64,000 nt of DNA from Leguminivora glycinivorella (GCF_023078275.1 NC_062993.1:4711252-4775251), one strand, 5' to 3'; positions 35,010 through 46,108 are shown, counted from the stretch's first letter. Numbers and translations: made by a program. Notes: generated from the letters alone by a model not told the origin.

Positions 35010-37215
35010 CTTAATAATTTTTAAGAAAAAAAAACCGCCTTCCTTTGGGGTTCTGGTGATAAATACTTTCAAATGTTGGATTATGTTATCAATTCGTCTG
35101 TATATTTTTTAATGTTTGTTATTCGATATCTCCGTCATTTCTGAACCAATTTTGAAATTTGGATGATTCTGAAGTACTTACAGATGAGAATGATTATCAG
35201 AACGGAACTCTAACCAGGGGCGGCTCACTCTTCATCAGCAGGTCCACTGCACCAAATGTCACTGTTCTGGACGTAAGTGCATGCTGTTCTTATAAAAATA
35301 CCAAAGTCACTATAAGTGTGCCGTTCAGATTTGAGGAGTTCCGTTCTGACCATCATCAGCAATTCCACTGCACCAAATGTCACTGTTCTGGACGTAAGTG
35401 CATGCTGTTCTTATAAAAATACCAAAGTCACTATAAGTGTGCCGTTCAGATTTGAGGAGTTCCATTCAGACCATCATCAGGAGTTCCACTGCACCAAATA
35501 TCACTGTTCCGTACGTAAATGCATGCTGTTCCTTTAAAAACACAAAAATCACCATATGTATGCCTTTCATATTTGAGGAGTTCCCTCGATTTCTCCAGGA
35601 TCCCATCATCAGAACTGGGTTCTGAGAAAAATGGGACCAATCTGTATGCATTTACATTCAATCAAAAAAAATAATTTCAAAATCGGTCTAGTAACGACGG
35701 AGATATCGAGGAACAAACATTAAAAAAAATAAAAAAAAACAAAAAAAAATACAGACGAATTGAGAACCTCTTCCCTTGAGATTTGGAAGGCGGTTAAAAA
35801 GGGGTATGGTCCACAACTAAAATTTTGTAAATAATTCTTAAAATGAATAAAGAATTTTTTATTTTTTTTTAATTTTAAAGAAGTGGACGAAAAATATGGC
35901 GCGACAGATGAACTTGCGACGATTAAAAATTTCACCTCGGTGATTTTTATCTATTTTTAACCGTCGCCTCATATCTCAAGAAGGACGGTTATCAAGTCGT
36001 CTGTATTTTTTTTTTTTTTTTTATGTTTGTTCCTCGATATCTCCGTCGTTACTGGACCGATTTTGAAAATTTTTTTTTGATTGAATGTATATGCATACAG
36101 ATTGGTCCCATTTTTCTCAGAACCCAGTTCTGATGATGGGATCCTGGAGAAATCGAGGGAACTCCTCAAATCTGAAAGGCATACATATGGTGATTTTTGT
36201 GTTTTTAAAGGAACAGCATGCATTTAGGTACGGAACAGTGACATTTGGTGCAGTGGAACTGCTGATGATGGCCAGAACGGAACTCTTCAAATCTGAACGG
36301 CACGCTTATAGTGACTTTGGTATTTTTATACGAACAGCATGCACTTTCGTCCAGAACAGTGACATTTGGTGCAGTGGAATTTCTGATGATGGTCAGAACC
36401 GAACTCCTCAAATCTGAACGGCACGCTTATAGTGACTTTGGTATTTTTATAAGAACAGCATGCACTTTCGTCCAGAACACTGACATTTGGTGCAGTGGAA
36501 CTGCTGATGATGGCCAGAACCAAACTCCTCAAATCTGAACGGCACGCTTATAGTGACTTTGCCATTTTTATAAGAACAGCATGCACTTTCGTCCAGAACA
36601 GTGACATTTGGTGCAGTGGAATTTCTGATGATGGTCAGAACCAAACTCCTCAAACCTGAACGGCACACTCATAGTGACTTTGGTATTTTTGTAAGAAAAA
36701 CATGCATTTAAGTTCAGAACAGTGACATTTATTTAGTTATGTTTGTTAAGCATATGTTTTGAAGTCAATGTTTGTCAAGCTTCGATTTCTTATAATATAA
36801 TCGGATTCATGAGGAATTGAGGAAACTCCTCAAACCTTAACGTTATACGTATATTCATTTGTGTTGCCATCTAATAATTAAAGCATTAGGTAAAAGCAGT
36901 TTTAAATAGTACATTATGATACAAGTGCGTAAAAAGGAAGTTCGAAACGAGTGGCGATAAATTAAAACACGACCGAAGGGAGTGTTTTAAATCGACACGA
37001 GTTACGAATTTCCTTTTCGCACGTGTATCGTACGACGTTTTTCAGTACAGATGAGCCTCCGAAGTTTCGACCTGGCATATAATGAACCACTTCTCGCACT
37101 AGTGCGTAAAAAAAACATCGTCTGTACTGAAAAAATACTTACACATTTCTACATAATCCAACATTCGCAAGTAGCTTTCACCAGAACCCAAAAGGCGACG
37201 GTTTGTTTTTCTTAA
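35010..37215. mobile_element. Large foldback element with tandem-repeat arms
   Basis: Outer arms (about 35015-35095 and 37148-37215) match as inverted repeats (AACCGCCTTC...GGGTTCTGGTG / CACCAGAACCC...CGACGGTT). Inside the left arm, a unit of about 120 bp with CACTGCACCAAATGTCACTG and AGTGCATGCTGTTCTTATAA repeats three times (about 35225-35600). The inverted right arm has about five (about 36110-36730). Between them lie matching GAGTTCCCTCGATTTCTCC segments and poly-A/T blocks. The open frames of 60-110 codons here follow the repeat unit and occur on both strands. A 215-bp MITE (36918-37136) is nested near the right end. Confidence 0.75.
36918..37136 (-). mobile_element. MITE, CAGTACAGATG family, second copy
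   Basis: Reverse complement of 12210-12428 with high similarity, inserted in the right arm of the foldback element. Confidence 0.65.
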
Positions 37216-37881
37216 AAATTATATGTATATAGTTACTATTATTTAAAATGATGTTTTTTATAGATCCATCTGTATATTACCCCTTTCCATGTGAATATTT
37301 TTCTCATGAAAAAATACAGACATTTTGGCTTTTGCATTACTTTTCTTATTATTTATCTACCTACTCAATAAAGATAGGTGTTACATAACTTTGATATCTA
37401 TATCACTCACAACAATTTAGTTTAGTTATGTTTTGTAATTTTACTAAATGATTTTCTAGTTTTACAAAACTTTGTACCTATCCTATTTAATCATGACGTT
37501 AATTCAACAGTCCCTTATCATTTTACGAGACGAAACCTTTAAAACCGCATTTAATAATGTTTAACGTGCCATTGTAACATATTTAAACACAAATATATAT
37601 TTTTTTATCTAAGATCCAAGCAATATGATTCAAAAACTATCGGCCGAATATACATTTCAATTCCCATTTTGCCGTCCGACCGCCAGCATCCGAGCGGCTT
37701 GACAGCGCTATTCAAAACATCGGTTGAATCTTCCCAGTTCCGATATTGTGAAGGCATTCATATTAAAAGGAAACAGTGTTTAGGCTAGATATGGCGTCTT
37801 GGTGATTTTGAGATAAGCTTTTTATTATGAGGATTATAATCAGAATTGCGAAAAACTTTTCGTTCTTATTTTTCCGGAAAC

Positions 37882-38234
37882 GTAGAGTAGATCTTGTACT
37901 GAGACTGACTGAAATAGCATTAACACGTTCCGACACTGAGAGAAAATACAACCAGTTTTCATGTTCGTTCAACAAGTTTTTTGGTTAAAATAGCGCCTAC
38001 GTGCTCTTTGGTTCAAACAACAAGCTACTTGTCATTTGAATCGGCAATATATTTGAATCAACAAGTCGATTTTATAAAAACAACCTGACACATATTGTTT
38101 TAAACACACGTTTGGCTGATTCAAACGGATAAACCGCAACAAGTCGAACTTGTTAAATTCACAATCCAAATTTCTCTCAGTGTAGAGTAGATCTTGTACT
38201 GAGACTGACTGAAATAGCATTAACGCGTTCCGAC
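37882..38234 (+). mobile_element. MITE (CACTGAGAGAAA ends) between 53-bp direct repeats
   Basis: Direct repeats 37882-37934 and 38182-38234 (GTAGAGTAGATCTTGTACTG ... GTTCCGAC) differ at one base and are offset by exactly 300. The MITE 37935-38181 lies between them and matches 27746-27998. GGAAAC precedes the left repeat and GTTTCC follows the right one. Confidence 0.8.
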
Positions 38235-38347
38235 GTTTCCGTAAAATATGAAGGAAATGCTTTTCGAACTACATCTGTAAGTATATCGATATAGGGACAC
38301 ACCACCTATCATTTCATTTTGTCGCAATACAAAAATAGACGCGACCT

Positions 38348-38573
38348 GGGGCCCGTTTCTCGAAAGGTACAAGCCTTGTATTACAAGTGCGCGAACTGTC
38401 AAATCGTATGGGTTGTCATGGAAACACACTTGTAATACAAGGCTTGTACCTTTCGAGAAACGGGTCACTGGGGCCCGTTTCTCGAAGCTACAAGTTACAA
38501 TTTACAAGCGGTTGTCAATGACAAGTTGGATAGAGACTCCCGCTTGTAACTTTCAGTTTTGAGAAATGGGCCA
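38348..38573. mobile_element. Twin-palindrome cassette, copy 2
   Basis: Here the GGGGCCCGTTTCTCGAAAGG palindrome comes first (38348-38465) and the TTTTGAGAAATGGGCC palindrome second (38470-38573), the reverse order of copy 1 and copy 3. Confidence 0.75.
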
Positions 38574-38817
38574 GGGCCAGTAAAACCTGATTCAAAACGT
38601 CAGAAACAAAAGTAACAAAATAAATTCGTAATAGATCCGGTAATGAGTATATTTAAATTGCGAAACTTGTCACTTAATATTTAATAATGCTTTTTTAAAG
38701 TAACTTTATCATAACTCATTAATTGATTTCCTACAGCTTTTTGTACAATTGGACCATATTGTATTGTACAACAACGTTCGAACCTAATTGCCTCGGACAC
38801 TGGTGATCAATAGTTAT

Positions 38818-39247
38818 TTGTTATACAAGGGGGCAAAGTTGTATTTTAACGCCGAGTGTGGAATTGAAAAACCAGCAAGTGAAAGGATTCTACAGTTGAA
38901 CCACGAGCGAAGCGAGTGGTTCGAGAATAGAATCCTGAACTTGCGAGTTTTTTAACATACGAGAAGTAAAATACATTTGCACCCGTGTGTAACACAAAAC
39001 TTTTTCCCTCTCTATAGCGAGGAAACTACAACGCAAAAAAATGCGTTTATCACTGCTTCCAGTAGTTCCACAGGTGGTAAATCATCTTTATTACTAGATT
39101 CACCTACTTTTATAAATTTTAAAGCAGTTAATTTGACTTTAACCAAGGTCAAATTACTTTACCCACTAGTGGATAAAATGCGTTTTTACCCGCTGGTATT
39201 AAAGGACAAAACACGTATTTCCGAGCTAGTGAGGGGAAAATATACTA
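38818..39247 (+). mobile_element. Insertion inside the GAGGCGCG repeat
   Basis: Segment with CAAGGGGGCAAAGTTGTATT, CGAGTGTGGAATTGAAAAAC and CCACGAGCGAAGCGAGTGGT. It separates CCTCGGACACTG from GAGGCGCGTTC, which are nearly adjacent at 30793-30830. A 95-codon open frame (38977-39264) runs through it and on into the flanking repeat, so it is unlikely to be a gene. Confidence 0.5.
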
Positions 39248-39452
39248 AAGAGGCGCGTTCCTAGCACACAGTCTAAGCTCGTGTAGGTGAACAGGTACTA
39301 CACTCATACAAGCGAGTGATATGTGACAGGTCGACTGTTCGCGTTTTTGATAGGCGGTAACTGTGAGGTAACCGAGAGGGGGTGGGCGGCACTTTCAGCG
39401 GGGAGCGGGAGTGGCCATACTGTACGATAGTACTCTTTGTTATACTGTGCTA
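39248..39452 (+). repeat. ~190-bp GAGGCGCG repeat, copy 2
   Basis: Matches 30822-31012 except for a few small gaps. Confidence 0.65.
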
Positions 39453-40929
39453 ATAGTGTAGGTACCAGATCAATTTTTCCAATGTACGAGTGGATAAGAC
39501 AATTGAAAAATAATGCCAATTTTCAACTAATTTAAGTCCGTTTATATTTCAAACACCCATCTTAACCATCAACATTCAGACATCGCAAGATTGAACCATT
39601 ATCGTAGATAAGGAACTCAACGGAACTTTGAAAAAATATAAATCTGATGTTTATACTGATATTTATAAGCAATCTGAGCAGCCGTCTTCTGCGGATAATC
39701 TGACCGGATGCACGGACATACGGTGCGTAGAATATTATAATAAAATGTCGAGAATTAAGGACCTTTCAAACGGAAAGAGTATTGTAAAAAACAGTATAGA
39801 AAAAAAAACTTGAAGAGGAATAGGCGCAACTAATTCTTTACACAAACGTAGTTCTCAATATTTATTTAAACTTTATTGCAGAACCAAAAAAAACATGTAC
39901 AAATGGCGGACTTAATGCCAAAAGGCATTCTACCAGTCAACCAAATACCAGTCAGTCAAATATTCTTCCTGAATAAGTATTAAGTATGAAAGATATTTTA
40001 ATATAATTATTTGGATGTATATTTAAAAATATTTTAAGCGGGTTACTCACGTATTAAGTCGATATAGCGTTCGACATGTAATACTTTTAAATAATAAAAT
40101 GTAATAAAATGTTGTGTTGTTGTAAATGTTGTGTAATATTTTTAAATATGTATGAGTCTCACGGGAGTTTTATATTTGGATGTATACTTAAATGAACTAT
40201 GACTATGTTTCCCCTAGTGTATTTTTTATTACTTTAATAATTTGGAGCAAAAATATTCTTCATGAGTGATATTTATGTTTTTCCAAATGCTCCTACTCCT
40301 TATTATACTCGTAATTACATGTAAAAATTAAAAAAAATAATCAAAGTATTGTTAGATATAGCTGTGGTTGATATTACAAATTGTGTCAAAATTTTGTCTG
40401 TCAAATATTTCAGTAATGTCAATAAGTTAAAATATATTTAAAGGTGATTTACCGCCAGTCGTCCTCCTTATCTTTTTTAAAAGAACATATTCTCTTAAAA
40501 CTTGAGGCAAAAAATAATACTACTTCCTATGTTATAGATAAACTTTTTCTGATAGTTTACATTGTATTCCAGTAAACGATTTGCGAATGGAAAAGTATAA
40601 GAGGAAGCTAGTACTTGTAAACTACTGTTAATGTGTTATTTTCATGTTTAACATATGACTTGAAGTAACATACTTTTACTAAGATGTAGGTAGTTTTATT
40701 TGTTTGTTTTTACGAAGAATCAGTCTTGAGATGTATGTTTTTGTATTAAAGGATACGATTATTATGAACGCATCCGGTTTATTATGTATAGGCTATACAT
40801 ACAGTATAGGTCATAAAATAACAGAAGTTCTGCCGACAGACTTCGAGTTATAAAGCTATCAGACCTCTAAGACTTTTTTTATATTTCTTTTGGTAGTCAC
40901 AGACCTCTACTGTTAGCGTGAACTCTTAA

Positions 40930-41079
40930 GCTGAATGTATACCTGCAAAGTTAATGCTGCAAGTTTTTTGAAACAATCTGCATATGCAAGAAAGAGATGC
41001 AGATATTTGTCTCTCACTCTTACCCATAGTTGCGTCTCAAAACTTACAGCAATAACTTGCAGGTATAAATTTAGCTTTA
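40930..41079. mobile_element. Palindromic element just upstream of exon C
   Basis: Arms AAGCTGAATGTATACCTGCA and TGCAGGTATAAATTTAGCTT, inner AATGCTGCAAGTTTTT / AAAACTTACAGCAATAA. It ends 60 bp before the exon C acceptor. Confidence 0.6.
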
Positions 41080-41140
41080 GTCGTAACTTCTGAATTTATA
41101 TTTTGCTTTTTTACTTACTGAATTCCTCTTCCTCCAGCAG

Positions 41141-41272
41141 GCTGCAAGACGTAGAGAAGGCATCAGCACCAAGCGCGTCTCCAACCTCCGCAGAACAGCC
41201 CCTGGATCTCAGCGCCAAATCCACCTCCAGCACCAGTGGGACGCCACCCCCTGACGCCAAGGATAACGCCAG
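41141..41272 (+). CDS. E93: E93 internal exon C, with PLDLS CtBP-binding motif
   Basis: Coding exon of E93. It enters with one base that completes the Arg codon from exon B, has 43 full codons, and leaves with AG before a gtatgtac donor at 41273. It encodes LQDVEKASAPSASPTSAEQ, then PLDLSAKSTSSTSGTPPPD and AKDNAR. PLDLS fits the PxDLS motif that binds the corepressor CtBP; E93/LCoR-family proteins are known for such motifs. The acceptor is a tandem ccagcag, so a start at 41138 would add one Ser codon without changing the frame. The exon is low-complexity and probably disordered. Three decayed copies follow it. Confidence 0.87.
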
Positions 41273-41860
41273 GTATGTACACATAGTACACCAAAGCAAA
41301 ACACCAAGACTCTTAGACCAGCAGACTCCGAGACGTAGAGAAGTTATCAGCACCAAGCGTTTCTCCAACGTCCGCGGAACAGCCCCTGGATGTCATCGCG
41401 AAATTCTCAGGACCAGTGGTACACCACCGCCTGACGCGAAGGATAACGCCAGGTATGTACGCCAAGAGTATCTATCCATAAGTATCTAGATAAATAGAGA
41501 AAATCCCTTTCTAGGAGTAACTATCTAGCCTCTAGCCTCTAAGGAGCAGCCCCTGGATCTCAGAGCCAAATCCACCTCCAGCATCAGCGGAACGCCGCCA
41601 CCTGATGCCAAGGATAACGCCAGGTATGTACCCCAAGCCAATGGCACCAACACTCTTAATCTCTCTTGGACCAGTGGGTTCAATGTTAGGACTTGTTGCC
41701 TTCTACAAATTTCGATAGCTTCTCTTGTGTAATATATATGTGTAATAATATTGATAGTGAGGATATATTCAGTTTTTGAGAAATAGCATCTTTATCTTCT
41801 GTGGATAGTTTCTGGATCTCAACGCTAAATCTACCTTTAACACGCCACCACACGACACGA
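41273..41860 (+). pseudogene. Tandem decayed copies of E93 exon C
   Basis: Copy 2 (about 41325-41452) covers nearly the whole exon with a cagcag-like acceptor and a gtatgtac donor, but it is 4 nt shorter and changes frame after PLDVIAK. Copy 3 (about 41550-41623) starts at the EQPLDL region, keeps the frame to the donor (EQPLDLRAKSTSSISG, then TPPPDAKDNA) and has many synonymous changes; gtatgtac follows at 41624. Its upstream sequence contains TAA, and the phase does not fit a simple acceptor. Copy 4 (about 41797-41856) is strongly decayed but still reads FLDLNAKSTF. The piece near 41643-41690 resembles the pre-exon sequence of copy 2. No upstream part of the gene is included, so this is local duplication, not a processed pseudogene. 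Confidence 0.82.
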
Positions 41861-42523
41861 CAGAACAGATATCAATATCCTAACATGTCAGCTCCCTTCT
41901 GTAGTTGGCAGAAAGTCGCGCAGAATTGTCCAGATCCCAGATTAATTTTATATCACTGTTCAAAAACAATTAGCCAACTGCATCTACCAATTCCTCATCA
42001 AATCTAATGATGAGATATTTAAATGTATTTTAATATCAAGCCTATCTTAAAATGTGAGTGTGTTTAGTAAAGCGTCCTACTTTGTCGGTTACCATTAAGG
42101 CGAGATTTACTTGTATCTTTTTATATGAATAAACTGATATAGCGGCTTTATAACAATCGACAAAGTGGGACATTTTCCCGTGCACACTCACATTATAAGT
42201 AATATCTTTCCACACTCTCAACAGACTATTTTATAGCTCATGCAATTTTACACTTATAAAATGGCAACACTCATGTGATTGATACCATTTATCACCCATT
42301 TATAGGCCTTTTGATTAGTAAGTATTGCCAGACTAAAAATTTTACAAAATATGGTGTTTTCACGGCACTAAAAGCTTTCAATTCGTTTTATTTATCCTTT
42401 TCAACTCGTAAATGCGTGCAAACAAGACAGTGGGTCAAGAGCATTATAAACATGCAACCTTTTAATGAAATTAGGCTATTTGTGGCTAACATTACAAAAA
42501 AGGTCCCCACGCTGTGAGTATTA

Positions 42524-42628
42524 GTGCGTTTTCACAGACATATCCCATACATTACAGGCGCCATCTTGGATTTTTTCCATTGAAATCCTTCCTCGTCCGA
42601 TATCGGATCGGCTAATGTGAAAACGGAC
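42524..42628. mobile_element. GCGTTTTCACA MITE, second copy
   Basis: GTGCGTTTTCACAGACATAT ... ATCGGATCGGCTAATGTGAA matches 2384-2523 in inverse order. Confidence 0.6.
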
Positions 42629-43367
42629 TAAGGACTAGACATAAGTAGTTCGCTTGACTAGAAGTATCTTCTTCATTCACTAGTTAAGCATTTTTTTTCG
42701 CCACTTTTATGAAATGAGATATTTTTGAAAAAAAAATGCTATTTCTATTCAGAATCACTAGCTTCTTCAATCCTACTAGTTAAAAAAATTGTCCCATATG
42801 ATTTTTTCTTATTTTGTTACCATTTTCCATACATGTTGTGTCGGGTAACAAAAGAGTAAAGTAACAAAAATGTATGAAAATTCTGGGACACTTTCTGTCT
42901 CCCAGTGAGATTGAAAGTACTCGTGATTCTGAGTACAATTGGCTTAAAATTCCCTACAAAAATCAAAATAAAAAAATTGAAAAAAAAAAGAAATGCCTAG
43001 TTCGGCTCGACATCATTTAGTCCTTTACTTCAATAGTTTAGCTAAACTGTTAATTTATTTACTTGTTCTTTCGCTTATCGGGTGACAAAGACGTGACGCT
43101 TAACCCCTCAAGCGCCTTGTTCCAGATCTGTCCCAGGAAATTTAACCTGTAATTAACAGATTGAAAGTTATTAATTCAGTAGCAAATTTTTGACAGCGGC
43201 GTTCCAGGGGTTAAACCAATTCCTAGAATTTTATTTGAATGATTGATATATATTGAATCATATGATTCATACATATTTATCAAAATCTTCATTCCATTAA
43301 TTACATCCGTGAATAAAATAATGAAATACATCAGTGTACGAAAGTTACATGTTCACTCACTATACTG

Positions 43368-43815
43368 TAGGCTTGTGTCGTTCACGAACTATGAACTGTT
43401 AGGAATAAAATCCCATCAATGACCGAAATGAACTGAATCTTTCCGTGCTCTGAGAATCGGTCTTTGCTCATTTAGTTCAGTATAGGATCGGCGAGCGCGA
43501 GCGGTTTGGATCAAGAACGAGTGTGTGACTGCGCCGACCGAGAGCGAGAGCTACTTAGCAGAGCAACAAAAAAAGTCAAGTTTTCATATTGAACTTCGGT
43601 TACTTACAACCTTTCGGCCCGAAATGTTACTATCTGTGGACTATTCGTATCATTTTGACGCTATTCGGTCCCATTCATTCTGATCTTTCCGACCGCAGTG
43701 GTCGCTGATCTGGCTGAACTAAATGAGCAAAAGACCTAAAAGAGCGAACTAGTTCGTGGGAGCGATTGAACGAGATCGGAGCGCTTCGATCAACGAACGA
43801 AACGGCACAAGCCTA
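43368..43815. mobile_element. hAT-like non-autonomous element, 448 bp, GAACGA motif clusters
   Basis: Ends TAGGCTTGTGTCGTTC and GAACGAAACGGCACAAGCCTA-type inverted repeat, flanked by a perfect 8-bp duplication CTATACTG (43360-43367 and 43816-43823). The interior is rich in GAACGA/GATCGG/CGAAC motifs and has no coding frame. Confidence 0.8.
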
Positions 43816-44234
43816 CTATACTGTACTGCACTTTCTACCTTTTGTAAATAAACACTTTCTTGACAACTTAAAACTCGTTTATTCCATAATCAAACTAGCT
43901 ACCTATAGTATTTCGGAAAAATCTTAATAGCGTGAGGCAGCTTTTGTATGGGGGTTTATCAGCGACATCTATTGGGATATGTGGAAGTATAATAAGTATT
44001 TTCTTTTAATTTGGGTGACATATTTTGCGCATTACGGACCCTTTTCTAATGGAAAAGCACGTTTCCCCATTAGACTGAATGCTTTGTATTAAGGTCACTT
44101 ATTTAATCCATTTGTTAATTTGAAAGCTTAATCGTTAATTGCTTTTGTGTTAAATTAACTATAAAATGGTAATTAACATGACACGTTATGTTAATTTATT
44201 GTCACGTCGCGCGTCGTTGTGAAGTTTGTACTTA

Positions 44235-44735
44235 TCCATACTAATATTATAAATGGGAAAGTGTGTGTGTGGAGATAGTTGAAGGGATGGAAAGTGACAT
44301 AGGTACTCATTGTCTCCTAACCCCCACTTCCCTAAAATATGGTGGAAATTAGTATAGATCATTCCGCAGTTTTCGAATTTAATGCAAACGAAGCCGCGGG
44401 TAAGTGCTTACTTACTGCGATGGCTCAGCGACCCGAAGTGGATCTTGGCCTCCGACAGTAGATTCCGCCATTCGCTCCTATCCTGTGCGATCTGATGCCA
44501 CTCGGTCACTTGAAGGTCACACAGGTCTTTCTGGACCTCATCGATCCATCGGTACCTGGGCCTTCCGACCGGCCGTTTTTCAGTAGATTGCCACAAGTAA
44601 GCTCTTTAGGCCGCACGATCCTCTCGAATCCTCTCCACATGGCCGAGCCATCGCAGACGAGAAGCCTTGCTCTCGCCGATGACGTTGGGCTCACCCACTA
44701 GCTCTTCCACCTCCAAGTTCTAGGGTAAAAGCTAG
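44235..44735 (+). mobile_element. Helitron-like element carrying a LINE fragment
   Basis: Intact ends TCCATACTAATATT (44235, preceded by A) and CTAG (44732-44735, followed by T). Its middle (44404-44722) is a piece of LINE ORF2 on the opposite strand, so either a later insertion or captured sequence. Confidence 0.7.
44404..44722 (-). pseudogene. LINE ORF2 C-terminal fragment
   Basis: The minus strand encodes LVGEPNVIGESKASRLRWLG-like sequence in one frame and, after a frame change, EKRPVGRPRYRWIDEVQKDL with LQVTEWHQIAQDRSEWR. This RLRWxGH ... GRPxxRWxD ... W...AxDRxxWR pattern is the C-terminal tail of RTE/CR1-type non-LTR reverse transcriptases. The RT catalytic part is absent, and there is at least one frame break and no poly-A end. 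Confidence 0.75.
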
Positions 44736-45460
44736 TTCATTATAATTCAGATTTTTTTCACCACCCCAACTGCCTTTAGACTGACATATATCCGATCCAT
44801 AACGCAACCAGAGCTAATTATTGACGAATTTCAAAGATCGAATACAGCCGTTTTTTTTTTTTCGAACTGAACGATTACAGATTGTGTAGGAAGGAAAGTC
44901 ACAAGCTTTTAAACCTACACACACTTGTAGATGGATGCTCCTATTGGGCTATTGCACAATACACGCGCATCATTTCCATGTGTGTGTACACGTGAACCAC
45001 CAGCGAGTCGTGTCATCACGCACGCACACAACGACAACTGAATGCTCAATGAGCTAACAACCGCGACACTTCCGCCGGCGGCTTGGCCGCATTATATGCT
45101 CAGAGATATCATAACAGTCATTTACTGCTAATAAAATGCATAATGCAGATTCTCATTGTATCAATGCCTGATTTCTTAGAGCAAAAAGTGACATCAATAA
45201 TGTTTGCTTGAGCAATCTTAATGTGTATAATGGAATACTAAGATAACGTACATTCTTGCCCAGTGTTACCAAAAAAGGCAAAAAAACTGTACTAAGTGGG
45301 TAAAGAACGCACTTTGATATTTAATGGGCCAGAACTTAAATTTTTGCCCATCCGACTAGCATGAACGGTCTTATGCATTTTACAATGTATTGCTATCGCT
45401 TTCACTCCCAGCCCAGGGTTAATACATATATTCTATAAAGTATAACGGATTGGATTTCAC

Positions 45461-45685
45461 CTCCCCCTTTCTTCCCGTGGGTGTCGTAGAAGGCGACTAT
45501 GGGATATGGGTTAAATTGTGGCATAGGCGAGAGGCTGGCGACCTGTCACTGCAATGTCACAGTTTCATTTTCTTTCAACCCCTTATTTGCCAAGAGTGGC
45601 ACTGAAGCTTTAGTAGTTTCATGTGTTCTGCCTACCCCTTTATGGGATATAGGCGTGATTGTATGTTGTATGTATAACGGATCGA
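45461..45685 (+). mobile_element. CTTCCCGTGGGTGTCG tail, copy 2
   Basis: Same order of blocks as 20530-20742: CTTCCCGTGGGTGTCGTAGA, ACCTGTCACTGCAATGTCAC, CTACCCCTTTATGGGATATA, then TGTATG. Confidence 0.6.
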
Positions 45686-45990
45686 GTATACACGGTGTAA
45701 CATAAGGAAACCGAAAGATTTCAACTACCTACGCATTTCTCAGAGCAAAATAAAGGTAAAATGTTATATGATTTGAAAAAAAATTTTTTTTTTTTTACTT
45801 TTATTGTATATATTTTCACATAAAAAGTAAATTTTATTCATAAAACTGGCACTTAAAATTAAAGTTTTCTACTTAAATAGTTACTTTTCTATATCTAGCG
45901 CCATCTAGACGACCATACATTTTTCTTGATAGTCTGAGGAATGTTCTTTTTTAAACTATCAGTATATACGGAGTTATATCTAAATAAAAA

Positions 45991-46108
45991 TCTGTGGGCC
46001 TAGTGAAAAAGGGTATAACTCAAATTGACTCGGTGAAAAAGGGCACAAGTCCCACCTCGGACTTGTGACCTTTTTCACCGAGTTCACTAGGCCCACAGAA
46101 ATATATTT
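45991..46108. mobile_element. Palindromic MITE, CTGTGGGCCTAGTGAA ends
   Basis: Arms CTGTGGGCCTAGTGAAAAAG and TTCACTAGGCCCACAG, with inner GACTCGGTGAAAAAGG / CCTTTTTCACCGAGTT and ACAAGTCC/GGACTTGT. Confidence 0.7.

Larger units (their letters stand above)
29001..41140 (+). other. E93 intron B-C
   Basis: A 12.1-kb intron with gtaacta donor and cctccagcag acceptor. It holds the exon B copies, several palindromic elements, the large foldback element at 35010-37215 and the MITE with 53-bp flanking repeats. Nothing recognisable in 29551-30120, 30490-30790, 32355-33120, 33360-34130, 34870-35010, 37220-37880, 38580-38790 and 39455-40925. Confidence 0.75.

Noticed and set aside
38977..39264. A 95-codon + strand frame
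   Set aside because: It crosses from an inserted element into the flanking dispersed repeat, so it has no common ancestry as a gene.
41103..41489. One 128-codon frame covering exon C and beyond
   Set aside because: It reads through the gtatgtac donor at 41273 into the duplicated copy; phase-matched splicing to 60789 is a better explanation.
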